This document shows positions 52,601-61,965 of a stretch of DNA of 64,000 nucleotides, one piece after another. The position numbers were made by a program, and so were the translations under genes. The notes beneath the pieces are model-generated. The model ran no database searches. It saw only the letters and a list, made by a program, of their open reading frames with translations, and was not told the origin of the DNA. The stretch spans positions 868,001 to 932,000 of the forward strand of contig NZ_CP162139.1 in the NCBI RefSeq assembly GCF_040833985.1, read 5' to 3'. The DNA is from Leptospira sp. WS4.C2. GTDB lineage: Bacteria; Spirochaetota; Leptospiria; Leptospirales; Leptospiraceae. Position 1 is the stretch's first letter, and each line of letters begins with the position of its first letter.

Positions 52601-55600
52601 TTTAGTATTCTTAGGAGAAGATTATAAGGATCGTAAAGTAATTTCTGATCTGAATCTGAATTTAGGGAATAATTATTTTTTACTTAGTAACTTTCCCAAA
52701 GCAAATGAGAGTTATCGAAAAGTAGAGGATGTTTCTATCTACCTCTCAGTTAAAAATCAATTTGAAGGATATAAACAAGAAGCAATTTATCGATTTAATT
52801 ATGGTAAGTCTTTAATTTACCAAGGGCAATATAAAAAAGCATCTGAACAATTTTCGAAATCTATTGATATTTATTTTAAGAATGAATACTACCAATCTGT
52901 GAATGCATATTCTTCGGACCCAGGTTCCTATTCCTTGGGTCAATTGAATGGAATACGTTCCAAATTGGCATTGTTATTTTCTCTGAAGGGCCTATCTGAA
53001 TTAGAATTTGGGAATTATGAAGGAGCAATTGCATCCTTTCAAACAGCTATTGCCTACAACAAAGATGTTAAGTTTATAAGTCCGATCAATTTAGCAAATT
53101 ATCTTGCCATTGCATTTCAGAAGAGTGGTCGTTTCCGTGATTCCTATCAGATGTTAAATGTTGCTGAACTGGAATATAATTCCAATCCGGAATCCATATT
53201 ACAACGTTTTCGGAAATGGACTTTTTGGAATGTAATTTTTGGTGATAATTTCCGTGTCATTGGAGATGGCCGATTCCCTGGTGAGTTCCCAAATGATTTT
53301 AAATACCTACTCACATTGGGAATACGGATTGAAAACCATATTGAACAAGAGGAATATTCAGCAGCTTTATCAGAGATACAGGCTCGGAATGAACTAATCA
53401 CATCGAAGGATTTAGATGATACGATTATAGGTAAAAACATTCTGGCAAAGTCAAGACAAGTAGAAGCACAAATCTACCAAAGAAGTCAATTACAGGTAGA
53501 AGCAGTTAGTCATTATAAAGACTTAGCAGATATACTTTTAGAAAATCCTTCAAATAAGGGATTTGAAAGGTTATTTCAGAATTATGCTTATTCCATTTTC
53601 TCTTTACAGGAGTCAGCTGAGTTTGATACGAACATTAAACGGACGTTATTGGATCAATTTTTTGAAAAATTAGATCTTTGGAAAAAAAGAGAAATCGTTA
53701 ATTGTTCTGATGCATTAGAATTTTGTGAGAACCAATTTAGAATTAATAATCCAAGATATGATATTGTTTATGGAACTGCATTATATTATTTTGCTCTTCT
53801 CTTGGAAGCAGAAGGGAAGGAATTTCATTTAACTTTAGCTAAAGCAATCGAGTTATTAGAAAATCCAGGTCTTGTGGATCCTCGAAACATTGGATTGTCT
53901 GCCGATCCAATCCCTAGGCAAACTAGAGTTCGTATTCAGTTGAATTTATATTCCATTTATATGAAGCTAGGTGATGCTTCTCTGGCTGAAAAGAAATGGA
54001 AGGAAGCATACGAACTTGCCTATGAATTTCGATTGGATGAGGAGATGTTCTGGGCAAACGCACAAAGATTCAAATGGGAAAAACATCGTATTCCCTTAGA
54101 AAAAAGTAATTATCTAGGGTATGGAAAAGAGGCGATTCAAACCTACCAGACTAATCTCAATGTTCGACTTTTTTCTCCGAAACATAGATTGGTTGATTTT
54201 TTGGAATCTTATTCTGAGGTTCAGTTGGCTTCCAATGAGACAAAGGATTTGGTAAATCAATGGGAGAATTTCCGAAGTTTAGAGTTATTTCGAGATTTAA
54301 TATCTGCTCAATTTGAATTTGAGGATTCCAAACTAAATCTGTATTATCAAGATTTAGTAAAGTGGGTAAAGGGGTATAGGAAACTAACGAATTCAATTTC
54401 AGAAAAGGCATTAAAGAGAGAAGCGGTATCGAATTCTTTAAAACAAGAAACTGTTGAAGTTCAGAATTTAAATGGAATCTTAGAGAAACTTAAAAGTGAA
54501 TCACCAGAACGTTCCGCTTTTTTAGATCCAACTCGAACGGCAAACAATGATTTTCCGAATGGCTGGCTTGGTTTATATTCAACAAACGATTCCGTTTATT
54601 TTTTCAATACATTACAAGGAAACATTTTGACGAAAACTTGTAAGTCTCTTACTGAAATCAATGTTTGTATTGCGAATGTTTCTGATTCTTTTCCAGGAAT
54701 ACAAATCATCGGAACTCGGTCTAGCGGTAGTTTGGTGAAAGCAGTCATTAAGGAATATCACAAATTTAATACCTATCCACTGCTTCTTTTTGACCGAAAT
54801 CATAAGGAGATATTTCCAGAAAGGAATGAACGTCGCTTAAAGTGGGTGACCATCTATGGGGATAACAAAACTAATAAAAATGAAAAAAATGTTAGAAACC
54901 TTACCTCTGGAAATTTGGGTATGCATCTTTACGACACTGACTATTTAGTTACAAATCGTTCACTCGACAAACAAACTAGTCTTTTCGGTGATGAAAAATC
55001 TTATATTTTCCCCCTTAGAGAAATTTTCCAAGGTAATGGATCTGAAATCTCTGTCATCGGTCTAAACGAATCTAACTTCAATACACAGAAACAATTGAAT
55101 TTAATTGGCAAACTATATGAAGTTTTGCGTTCCAAACGAATTCAAAATATTGTGTCTTTTGATTCGCAAATGAATGAAGACTATTCTTCAATGAAACTTG
55201 AACAGTTTGCCAAGGATCAGAATCGTTTATTGATTGGTAACTGGAAAGAGTTTACTATTACAAAAGATAGTTTAGGAAAAAAGGCAAAGGAATTTATTGA
55301 TGTTGGCTTTCTAAAAGAGAAGTCCAAAGAATTTGTGGATGCCTATGAGAATTATTATACAGCATCAACCCTGTTAGATGATGGAGATGAAATTTTATCA
55401 GCTCTTGAGCTAAAGTTGGCGAAACTCAAAACAGAAATATTTCCAAATGTTCCTAAGCGGTCAATTTTTAAGCCACTCTGGTCAAAGTATTCTAAGTCCT
55501 CGTTCCAAAATCAGGTTCGGTATGAATATTTAGTATCCTGCCTTTCTTCTAAGGAAAAAGAAGATTGTAAATATAATACTTCTGACTTTATAGGGGAAGA

Positions 55601-57635
55601 GAAAGATTCTTACCTAGGGGCATTGGAGTTTTATCTCCAGTTAAGAAGTGGAAAAGTTAAAGAGCTCGCAGCAAAGAATGAACTTAGGTCTAAAGTGGAA
55701 ACAAAGGAAGATCCTTTTTTACAAGCCTACCGTTTGGGGACTTTATACATTCAAAACTATTTGTTTTATGAAGCAGAAGCAGAAACAAACAAACTCACTC
55801 GGTTAGCAAAAACACCTAAAGAAAAAACAGTCGTTAAAAATCGTATTTTAGAATTATATTTTCACAAAGGCTTTTTATTAGGGGATAAAGATATTTATCT
55901 TACACCTCTTACTTCCACTTCCGCTTACAACTATGGATTCAAAAAAGATTGGAAAAATTTCGATGAAAAAGTCCTTTCTCGAGATTTTACAAAATTTGGT
56001 TATTCAGATTCCATTTATGATTCTTATCGATTGAAATTGTATGCTGCCTGGAAAGAACAACTACAGACCGGATATTTTGAGCCGTTATCTTTAACTCCAG
56101 AATATTTGACAAACGGAGAGTCGGTCATTACAAAACTTTCCCATTTGAATCGCACATTGTTCTTTCATTTGCTTTTGAGTTCGATTCCTTTTCAAAAGAA
56201 CCAAGAAGTAAATTCTTTAATAGAATTATTGGTTTCTGAAGAATCGAAAGAAGAACGTAATTATCGCATATTATTTTTCCGCTTGGAACTTGCAAAGGCG
56301 TTGTTGATACGTGGGGAATTTGAAATGGCAGATTCTTTGGTTTCTAAGATCCGAACGATGGATAAAGAGTTAGGTGAAGGGAACAGATTTTGGCAAGAGA
56401 AATGGAATGACTTTAAATGGAAAAGCGATTTTCTGAAGAATCAAACTTCTGGCGTTTCACATACGAGCCCATTTTTAAAAATCTTCCAAGTTGCGAAGTC
56501 CAAAAGGCCGGATGAATATATTTCTCTTTTAAACGAATTTAATAAAAAAAACCGTGGAGAGTTTCTAAGCCCGGAACTTAGAGAAGAATATGAATTTTTG
56601 TTTCATTTTCTTTTGCAACAGAGTTTAGAAAAAAATAGCTCTGAAAGTTTTTTTGACTTAGCAGTTGCTAGAGAAATCTTTCGTTTTACTTCCAGTCGTT
56701 TTTCCAATAGTGAATTGTATGGGAAACATATCCCCAATTTTGAAATCTATTCAGAACGCTTGAAAAAGAAGATGGTCGGTAAACAAGAGTTTCATGGAAT
56801 TTTTGATCTTGGTAAAAAGACATATCTCTTAAGTTTCGCTTCGGGAAAGTCGCTCGGTCGAGAGATGTTTTCTGATAACAAGTCGGTTTATAGGGAGTCG
56901 GTTAGATACTTTCGTTCTGCCGAATCAGGAGGCCAGGAAGTAATTTTAAGAGAATCACTGGCCGATAAATACAGAACAAGTCTCAGGTTAAATAAATCAA
57001 ATAGACACTATATTTATAGTTCAGGTCTTCATGCTGTAGTTCCTATTCTATTACCTGATACAGAACATTATGCAGTTGCTTCCGTTTCTGATTTTCTTTC
57101 GAACCCAATAATAAAGTTTAATTCAATAGCTCCTAAAAAACCTGATGTATCTGTGAATGGGTTGAAATCTTCTTTAGAAAATGAAATCAGTGCCAACATT
57201 CTTCTTTGGGAGACCAATGGCAAAAAGGATGGGTATTCTCCATATAATATCGATTTTGCGGAGATTGGGTGGTGCCAAAATAATTATTTATGTAGTGGTG
57301 AAATTCCTTTATTTGATGTAGCTGGAAAAGGAGTCAGTACTGCCAAAATCTATGCAAATCAAAGAATCGGAACCTCTACGCAATTCACGAATGATTTTAG
57401 CGGAGTTGCATTTTATCTTGCACGGGAAAACTCCGGCCTATTTGTGTTACACTCCGGAATCCAAACGGGAGTTCATAATTTGTTTTTTTTGAAACAATTT
57501 ATGTTAACAAATGATTTGCCGAAACCATTATACGTACGTTTGGTGGAAGGAAAGGACGCGGCCAGAAATTCTGCAGCCGAGGACCGCTTTTGGATTGGAT
57601 ATAAACTTTATACTTCTGCCATGATAGAGGATTAA
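49695..57635 (+). CDS. Giant envelope protein: beta-propeller, TPR array, CHAT-like C terminus
   Basis: 2,646 residues from ATG 49695 (GGGAGA upstream; overlaps the lipoprotein gene by 4 nt; an in-frame ATG at 49680 is less likely). The signal-like start has Cys22 after FIFLQ, a possible lipobox with an unusual Gln at -1. Residues about 65-340 hold TolB/PD40-type propeller repeats (ISPNGKYLVFVS, WSPDGQTIYFISD, SSDGNTIYFIS). About 360-2250 are helical repeats, many TPR-like. The last about 250 resemble a CHAT protease domain, but the HG dyad is Asn2508-Gly and the Cys of ACETG is Asn2555. It is thus likely a non-catalytic scaffold in the periplasm or on the surface. Family and function are not recognised. 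Confidence 0.75.
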   Translation: MKPFLRFPVSFFVFFPFIFLQCVLFQKNVKMTNVDFDYSAISKNYFSPTQSKPFPLTVQRGNNLYNSTTKDGRYLFYATDQKGNFDIWFRDLKSSVVVPVTNHPFSETKPSISPNGKYLVFVSEEFDSDGDLILLPMDTEEWTSELLKGNRFINNDFINLTNKPNKKGEYVKGIIDTDPVWSPDGQTIYFISDRFTPGLPNLCALTIENPNQVIPITSRGASSPYVSSDGNTIYFISYFEESKGEVYSISLKDSSIQRITNNNYLDFSPAVDSKAKNLYYASIRKDTNQNGKLDERDHSILVMMNLQTGQERILSSGETSNFDVRYSHFNGGSILFSASYFNAINIYFIPENGAIPKQPNIREQYQYAKTFSSGQSLESYFLALDSVELFFSEDPLFPVYSARVAVLKYISLGRIGKREEARLFLDSYRQKSAANQNHFALLLLRWEETKQNGKQFDLINETQSVPSSKWTKDAEAMLYHLYVDELEREKKNAQAFDSLKLIYQNFPDYHQIDEIKRRLGGYEFKPNSIKLSVLYQEMIQGWESEKKRYLSNPSLPFANDQKRDLRYLLEDVVQKISENRNSESLVQYVNSLLSDPEVNQIPQFAFTLKYVKAKALSDIRKFHESNEVLDSIIPIPIQIDLEPPGQPSIFETPSFIAEYKSPILLRANLLKYYNQKATGNTSDALRNLKIYLEFYDPILGVDLGAEDIQSAFFYFENKAVEFERIGDLLQSSFHYFFNNQNMFLVKTRNLYLDSLYKEYAIYYQRKMVDTIFRYGKKIREEEERALLNQLNILSKDKLNVVGNLSGVTSFFTDNELLRGVVDIKDFEKIEVLSEKALSWTELYYKQAVPRARPYLDLATLYGYSYYLINKYVTFESYYYATGTMTDARKTEILENFKRAELELRWIIYADPTHYDAYQLLGWLYQYVDLIKMQKNQKSGKIDSEVYEELYKKYFPDKNLEANIELYNQILVFLGEDYKDRKVISDLNLNLGNNYFLLSNFPKANESYRKVEDVSIYLSVKNQFEGYKQEAIYRFNYGKSLIYQGQYKKASEQFSKSIDIYFKNEYYQSVNAYSSDPGSYSLGQLNGIRSKLALLFSLKGLSELEFGNYEGAIASFQTAIAYNKDVKFISPINLANYLAIAFQKSGRFRDSYQMLNVAELEYNSNPESILQRFRKWTFWNVIFGDNFRVIGDGRFPGEFPNDFKYLLTLGIRIENHIEQEEYSAALSEIQARNELITSKDLDDTIIGKNILAKSRQVEAQIYQRSQLQVEAVSHYKDLADILLENPSNKGFERLFQNYAYSIFSLQESAEFDTNIKRTLLDQFFEKLDLWKKREIVNCSDALEFCENQFRINNPRYDIVYGTALYYFALLLEAEGKEFHLTLAKAIELLENPGLVDPRNIGLSADPIPRQTRVRIQLNLYSIYMKLGDASLAEKKWKEAYELAYEFRLDEEMFWANAQRFKWEKHRIPLEKSNYLGYGKEAIQTYQTNLNVRLFSPKHRLVDFLESYSEVQLASNETKDLVNQWENFRSLELFRDLISAQFEFEDSKLNLYYQDLVKWVKGYRKLTNSISEKALKREAVSNSLKQETVEVQNLNGILEKLKSESPERSAFLDPTRTANNDFPNGWLGLYSTNDSVYFFNTLQGNILTKTCKSLTEINVCIANVSDSFPGIQIIGTRSSGSLVKAVIKEYHKFNTYPLLLFDRNHKEIFPERNERRLKWVTIYGDNKTNKNEKNVRNLTSGNLGMHLYDTDYLVTNRSLDKQTSLFGDEKSYIFPLREIFQGNGSEISVIGLNESNFNTQKQLNLIGKLYEVLRSKRIQNIVSFDSQMNEDYSSMKLEQFAKDQNRLLIGNWKEFTITKDSLGKKAKEFIDVGFLKEKSKEFVDAYENYYTASTLLDDGDEILSALELKLAKLKTEIFPNVPKRSIFKPLWSKYSKSSFQNQVRYEYLVSCLSSKEKEDCKYNTSDFIGEEKDSYLGALEFYLQLRSGKVKELAAKNELRSKVETKEDPFLQAYRLGTLYIQNYLFYEAEAETNKLTRLAKTPKEKTVVKNRILELYFHKGFLLGDKDIYLTPLTSTSAYNYGFKKDWKNFDEKVLSRDFTKFGYSDSIYDSYRLKLYAAWKEQLQTGYFEPLSLTPEYLTNGESVITKLSHLNRTLFFHLLLSSIPFQKNQEVNSLIELLVSEESKEERNYRILFFRLELAKALLIRGEFEMADSLVSKIRTMDKELGEGNRFWQEKWNDFKWKSDFLKNQTSGVSHTSPFLKIFQVAKSKRPDEYISLLNEFNKKNRGEFLSPELREEYEFLFHFLLQQSLEKNSSESFFDLAVAREIFRFTSSRFSNSELYGKHIPNFEIYSERLKKKMVGKQEFHGIFDLGKKTYLLSFASGKSLGREMFSDNKSVYRESVRYFRSAESGGQEVILRESLADKYRTSLRLNKSNRHYIYSSGLHAVVPILLPDTEHYAVASVSDFLSNPIIKFNSIAPKKPDVSVNGLKSSLENEISANILLWETNGKKDGYSPYNIDFAEIGWCQNNYLCSGEIPLFDVAGKGVSTAKIYANQRIGTSTQFTNDFSGVAFYLARENSGLFVLHSGIQTGVHNLFFLKQFMLTNDLPKPLYVRLVEGKDAARNSAAEDRFWIGYKLYTSAMIED

Positions 57636-58717
57636 AAGTTTTTGTTTAAGAATTCTTTGCGAGTTTCCTCTGGCAGCTCAAATAGGTTTTTTACTTCCTT
57701 ATGAAACTTCCCGAAGTTTTTTCCTGATTTTACAAATAAGGATTCAAAACTGACCTCTCCCGAATGATAACGAAGAGCCCCTAAAAAATCTTCGTTATTC
57801 CATTCACGAGCCAAAAACTCTTTGGATTTTTCTTCAGGTACTAATTTCTTATGAATCACTTCTTCTTTGAATTGATTCATAATTGCGCGTTTTTGGATCA
57901 ATTTATTGTCGGTGTCCAACTGGGATGAATAGAGAGTTTTTAGATCCTCTGCATACTTTTTTAAAAGATTCAAAGTTATTTCTCTACGAACCTTTTCTTT
58001 TTTAAACTTTTGCAAATGGATACTGGCTTCACCCTCTTTTTTTGTATAATAAATTTCGATACCTTTCTCTTCCACATAACTTGCATAAGATTCGTTTAGC
58101 GTCGAATCTCCAGGTAAATAAACAGTAGCATGTGCCATTTCGTGAAAGACAAGGCCCACAAGTCTATGGTCTGGCCATGTAAGTTGCGGCGATAATACGG
58201 GATCAGAAAACCAACCAAGTGTCGAGTATCCACCAATGGCTCGAATGCGTGTATCATATCCTTCGGATTTTAATTCATTTTCGAGTGCAATGGCCATTTG
58301 TTTGTCAAAGTAACCTTTGTAGGGAACGGTTCCTGCAATGGGAAACCACCATGTATAGGATTTTAATTCTAAAGCTTCTGAGGCACTCACATTCCAGCCG
58401 ATTTCTTCCCTTTCTAATTTCTTATAGTATTCGAACCCGCCTTTTTCATTTAATGTTAGTTCCCCGATGGCAAAATTTCTGGCATCTCGGATTAAATTTA
58501 ATTTTTGTTTTGTTTTTAAATCCAATCCTGGTAGGTTTAGAATATCTTCGATTTTTTCACGACCCAAGATAATGGAAGATTGTTCCTTACCTAAGTGAAA
58601 TAAATACGGCAAACACCCAGAAAGAAAAAAGGGAAATAGTAAAACCGTGAATATTCTTGGAATCTTTTTGGTTCGACAGGGAAGGGGAATCGACAAAAGT
58701 GGAAGGGGTTTTGGCAT
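57632..58717 (-). CDS. DUF2265-type aminopeptidase lipoprotein (HExxH)
   Basis: 361 residues. The start contains a hydrophobic signal ending at LSGC (lipobox, Cys35). A zinc-protease motif HEMAH (in LVFHEMAHATVYL) is followed by NESYASYVEEKG, where the Glu is the likely third ligand; this is the pattern of the putative aminopeptidases of family DUF2265. The rest is helical. The gene is convergent with the giant gene, and the two stop codons overlap on opposite strands in a shared TTAA. It is divergent from htrA with only 3 nt between start codons. The 34 residues before Cys35 are long for a lipoprotein signal, so an internal TTG start is possible. Confidence 0.8.
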   Translation of the reverse strand: MPKPLPLLSIPLPCRTKKIPRIFTVLLFPFFLSGCLPYLFHLGKEQSSIILGREKIEDILNLPGLDLKTKQKLNLIRDARNFAIGELTLNEKGGFEYYKKLEREEIGWNVSASEALELKSYTWWFPIAGTVPYKGYFDKQMAIALENELKSEGYDTRIRAIGGYSTLGWFSDPVLSPQLTWPDHRLVGLVFHEMAHATVYLPGDSTLNESYASYVEEKGIEIYYTKKEGEASIHLQKFKKEKVRREITLNLLKKYAEDLKTLYSSQLDTDNKLIQKRAIMNQFKEEVIHKKLVPEEKSKEFLAREWNNEDFLGALRYHSGEVSFESLFVKSGKNFGKFHKEVKNLFELPEETRKEFLNKNF

Positions 58718-58720
58718 TCT

Positions 58721-59848
58721 ATGGAAAGAAAAACTTCGATTCCGCCAGTCGTCTACATTAACTTTGCTTTAGTTTTTGTACTTTTGTTTGCGATCTTCTT
58801 TCCGGAGATTCGATCAGCTGTAACAAAACTATTTGCTTCCCCAAAACCAATTTCTTCTAGCAAACAAAGTCAAGCCATCCAAATCCAATCCAGCTTTCGC
58901 AACGTCTACCGCGAAGCCCAACAATTTGTAGTCTCTATCCGTACGAAAAAAACAGAGATGATTTTTCATCCTTACGCATTTGGTGAAAGTAGAGAAGATC
59001 GGATTTCTTCCATAGGAAGTGGCTTTATCATTGATGAGAGAGGATTTGTTGTCACAAACTACCATGTCATTAAAAATGCCGAGATCATAGAAATCATCAT
59101 GTCCGATGGTCGCATTTTTCCGGCTCGTTATGTGGGAAGTCATGAACGGGCCGACATTGCTCTTTTGAAAATCCCAAGTAACGACCGTTTTACTCCCGCT
59201 TTCCTTGGGAACTCCGACGAGATTGAAGTGGGGGACTGGGCCATTGCCGTTGGTTCCCCTTATGGACTTGAAAAAACTTTTACCGTGGGTGTGGTTTCCG
59301 CCAAATCCAGAGAGGATTTGGATGAAACTGGCCAAACCCATATCCAGACTGATACGGCCATCAATCCTGGATCCAGTGGTGGTCCACTGCTCAATATTTA
59401 CGGGGAAGTGGTCGGAATCAACCGTATGATCCGTTCTTCGTCTGGTGCGAGCGCCGGTATCGGGTTTGCCATTCCTATCAACTATGCCAAACGGGTGCTT
59501 CGCCAAATTGAACAAAATGTCGGCCAAAACATTCGTCCGGCAACCCTTGGTGTGATGGCCACCGCCCCCCTCCCAGACCACAGGAAATCACTTGGGATTC
59601 CTGGGGAAACCGTGGGTGTTTTGGTCTATGATATCGAACCCAATTCCTCTGCAGAAAAAGGAGGACTGAGGCGTTACGACTTTATTGAGGGTGCTAATGG
59701 CCTCCAGATCCGCCATATCAATGATTTACGAGAACAAGTGGGACTTGTTGGTCTTGGGGGCGTCTTACGGTTGAAGATATTACGGGATACCCAAGAGATG
59801 GAATTATCGATCCCTTTGGTCGAGGCCGCCTATAAAAAAGGCCAGTAA
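58721..59848 (+). CDS. HtrA/DegP-like trypsin-type serine protease with one PDZ domain
   Basis: 375 residues. An N-terminal membrane anchor (about 10-28) is followed by the protease domain: His115 in VTNYHVI, Asp145 in ADIALLK and Ser219 in NPGSSGGP. A single PDZ domain spans about 275-365 (LGVMATAP, VLVYDIEPNSSAEKGGLRRYDFI). This is the DegS/DegQ-like layout, anchored to the inner membrane and acting in the periplasm on damaged or regulatory proteins. The start codon is 3 nt from that of the divergent aminopeptidase gene, so each promoter must lie within the other's coding region. Confidence 0.92.
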   Translation: MERKTSIPPVVYINFALVFVLLFAIFFPEIRSAVTKLFASPKPISSSKQSQAIQIQSSFRNVYREAQQFVVSIRTKKTEMIFHPYAFGESREDRISSIGSGFIIDERGFVVTNYHVIKNAEIIEIIMSDGRIFPARYVGSHERADIALLKIPSNDRFTPAFLGNSDEIEVGDWAIAVGSPYGLEKTFTVGVVSAKSREDLDETGQTHIQTDTAINPGSSGGPLLNIYGEVVGINRMIRSSSGASAGIGFAIPINYAKRVLRQIEQNVGQNIRPATLGVMATAPLPDHRKSLGIPGETVGVLVYDIEPNSSAEKGGLRRYDFIEGANGLQIRHINDLREQVGLVGLGGVLRLKILRDTQEMELSIPLVEAAYKKGQ

Positions 59849-59853
59849 ATTTT

Positions 59854-61155
59854 ATGAGAAGAAATATAGTCCACTCGGGTGCTGATGCACTCATTTATGA
59901 AATCCGCCAGATTGTAGCCCTTGCCAAACAAATTGAGGCTATGGGTGTTGCGATTACCTGGGAAAATATTGGAGATCCCATCCAAAAGGGAGAATCCGTC
60001 CCCAACTGGATGAAAGACATTGTCAGTGGACTTGTCGCCCAAAATAAATCTTGGGCCTATACGGCAACTCAAGGGGACGAAACCACCCGCAAATTTTTAG
60101 CATCCAAAGTGAACGAAAGGGGCGGGGCCCAGATCACTTCCGAGGACATTCTTTTCTTCAATGGCCTCGGCGATGCAGTGGCAAAAATATTCGGATTTAT
60201 GAGACGAGAAGCAAGGATACTTGGACCTTCTCCCGCCTATTCTACGTTATCTTCAGCAGAAGCTGCACACTCTGGGTATGAACACCTAACATATGAGCTA
60301 AATCCAGACAACGATTGGATGCCTGATTTAGAGGACATTGAAAACAAAGTAAAATATAATGATTCCATTGCAGGAATCCTTCTCATCAATCCAGACAATC
60401 CTACAGGAGCTGTGTATCCGAAGGAAGTCATGCGAGAGATTGTCAAAATTTGTGAAAAATATGATATCATCTTAATTTGTGATGAAACCTATGCTCATGT
60501 GAATTATTCGGAATGGGGAAGTATTCACTTATCCGAAGTGATCGGTGATAAGGTTTGTGGGTTTGCTCTTAGATCTATTTCCAAAGAATTTCCATGGCCT
60601 GGGGCACGTTGTGGTTGGCTTGAAGTTTTCAATCGTAAAAACGATCCCACCTTTGAAAGATACATTAAATCGTTGTTAGACGCAAAGATGTTGGAAGTAT
60701 GTTCTACTACTCTTCCTCAACTTTCCATTCCGCTTGTATACTCTCATCCTGAATTTTTAAACCATTTGAAATTTAGAAATGAGAAGTTCAAAAAACGTGC
60801 AGCGAAAGCTACTTCTATCCTTACCGGAATTCCTGGAGTGAAAGTCATCCAACCAAAGGGTGCTTTTTATTTAACTGTTTTATTTGAAGACGGTGCTTTG
60901 AAGCCTCATATGACTCTTCCCATTTCCAATACAAAGGTTCGTGATTTTGTGGCTCCTTTAATGGATAAAGCGGCACTTGACAGAAGATTCGTTTTGCATC
61001 TCTTAGCCTCTGCCGGGATTTGTGTGGTTCCACTTAGTTCTTTTTGTTGTAACCGAAATGGATTTAGGGTCACCTTACTCGAAGAAGACGAGACAAAGTT
61101 TGAATGGATTTACACAACTCTCGCAGATAATATCAGGAAGTATTTAGCATCCTAA
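59854..61155 (+). CDS. PLP-dependent aminotransferase, class I/II
   Basis: 433 residues of fold-type I aminotransferase. Visible features are FFNGLGDAVAKIF (cofactor phosphate region), GPSPAYSTLSSAEA, LLINPDNPTGAVYPKEVM, ICDETYAHV and the PLP lysine in SISKEFPWPGARCGWLEV, followed by the substrate Arg near the C-terminal RNGFRVTLLE. Substrate specificity (aspartate, alanine or aromatic) cannot be read from the sequence. It lies 5 nt after the htrA stop and directly abuts murI (0-nt gap), so htrA, this gene, murI and purM form a run. A link to glutamate metabolism with murI is possible. Confidence 0.88.
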   Translation: MRRNIVHSGADALIYEIRQIVALAKQIEAMGVAITWENIGDPIQKGESVPNWMKDIVSGLVAQNKSWAYTATQGDETTRKFLASKVNERGGAQITSEDILFFNGLGDAVAKIFGFMRREARILGPSPAYSTLSSAEAAHSGYEHLTYELNPDNDWMPDLEDIENKVKYNDSIAGILLINPDNPTGAVYPKEVMREIVKICEKYDIILICDETYAHVNYSEWGSIHLSEVIGDKVCGFALRSISKEFPWPGARCGWLEVFNRKNDPTFERYIKSLLDAKMLEVCSTTLPQLSIPLVYSHPEFLNHLKFRNEKFKKRAAKATSILTGIPGVKVIQPKGAFYLTVLFEDGALKPHMTLPISNTKVRDFVAPLMDKAALDRRFVLHLLASAGICVVPLSSFCCNRNGFRVTLLEEDETKFEWIYTTLADNIRKYLAS

Positions 61156-61965
61156 ATGAATTCTCGCGGAAGATATAAAATAGGGATTTTTGATTCGGGT
61201 CTCGGAGGACTTTCTGTCCTTCGAACGCTTTGGAAAGAAACATCCAATATTGATTATATCTACTTTGGTGATTTAGTAAATTCTCCTTATGGTCAAAAAT
61301 CCAAATCGGAAGTGTTAGAGCTTTCAAAAAATGCTTTTGAGTATTTATTAGAAAAAGATTGCGAAGCCGTTTTGTTTGCTTGTAACACAGCCACGTCAGC
61401 CGCTGCCGATTTCCTTCGGGCAAAACATTCCATTCCCATTTTTGGAATGGAACCTGCATTGAAGCCCGCAGTAGCTGAGAATCCTGGAGTCAAAATTGCC
61501 GTATTTGCTACCGAACTTACATTAAAAGAAGATAAGTTTAAAAACTTAGTCTCTGGTTTTCCTATGGGAACAGAGATACTTCCTGTTCCTTGCGAAGGTT
61601 TAGCGAAACTCATTGATAAAGATCTTTGGGAAGATGCTTGGGATTTTTTTGATTCCAAGATCAAAACAGTAGTGAAAGACTGTGATCTCTTTGTTTTAGG
61701 TTGTACACACTATGTCTTTCTTAAGGAAAGAATTCTTTATAATTATCCCAAGGTAAAAGTGTATGATGGGAATATGGGCACAACACTCCATATGAAACGA
61801 GTTTTGAAACTCCCTGACTTCCAAGAAAATAAAAACCAATTAGATATTCTTCTGAATACTTCCGATTCAGATTATGTTCATTTAGCAGGAAGGATTGCCA
61901 AAACAATCACACCTAACCATACTCTTTCCCTTATCAATACTACTACAGGAAAACTCCATGTCTGA
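61156..61965 (+). CDS. murI: Glutamate racemase
   Basis: Converts L- to D-glutamate for peptidoglycan. 269 residues, normal length. The two catalytic cysteines lie in FACNTATSAA and LGCTHYVFL, and the N terminus reads IGIFDSGLGGLSVLRTL with FGDLVNSPYGQKS, all typical. It starts immediately after the aminotransferase stop and overlaps purM by 8 nt. Confidence 0.94.
   Translation: MNSRGRYKIGIFDSGLGGLSVLRTLWKETSNIDYIYFGDLVNSPYGQKSKSEVLELSKNAFEYLLEKDCEAVLFACNTATSAAADFLRAKHSIPIFGMEPALKPAVAENPGVKIAVFATELTLKEDKFKNLVSGFPMGTEILPVPCEGLAKLIDKDLWEDAWDFFDSKIKTVVKDCDLFVLGCTHYVFLKERILYNYPKVKVYDGNMGTTLHMKRVLKLPDFQENKNQLDILLNTSDSDYVHLAGRIAKTITPNHTLSLINTTTGKLHV

Noticed and set aside
58829..59581. 250-codon frame on the minus strand within htrA
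   Set aside because: Antisense shadow of the protease gene with no recognisable domain; the plus-strand gene has a complete catalytic triad.
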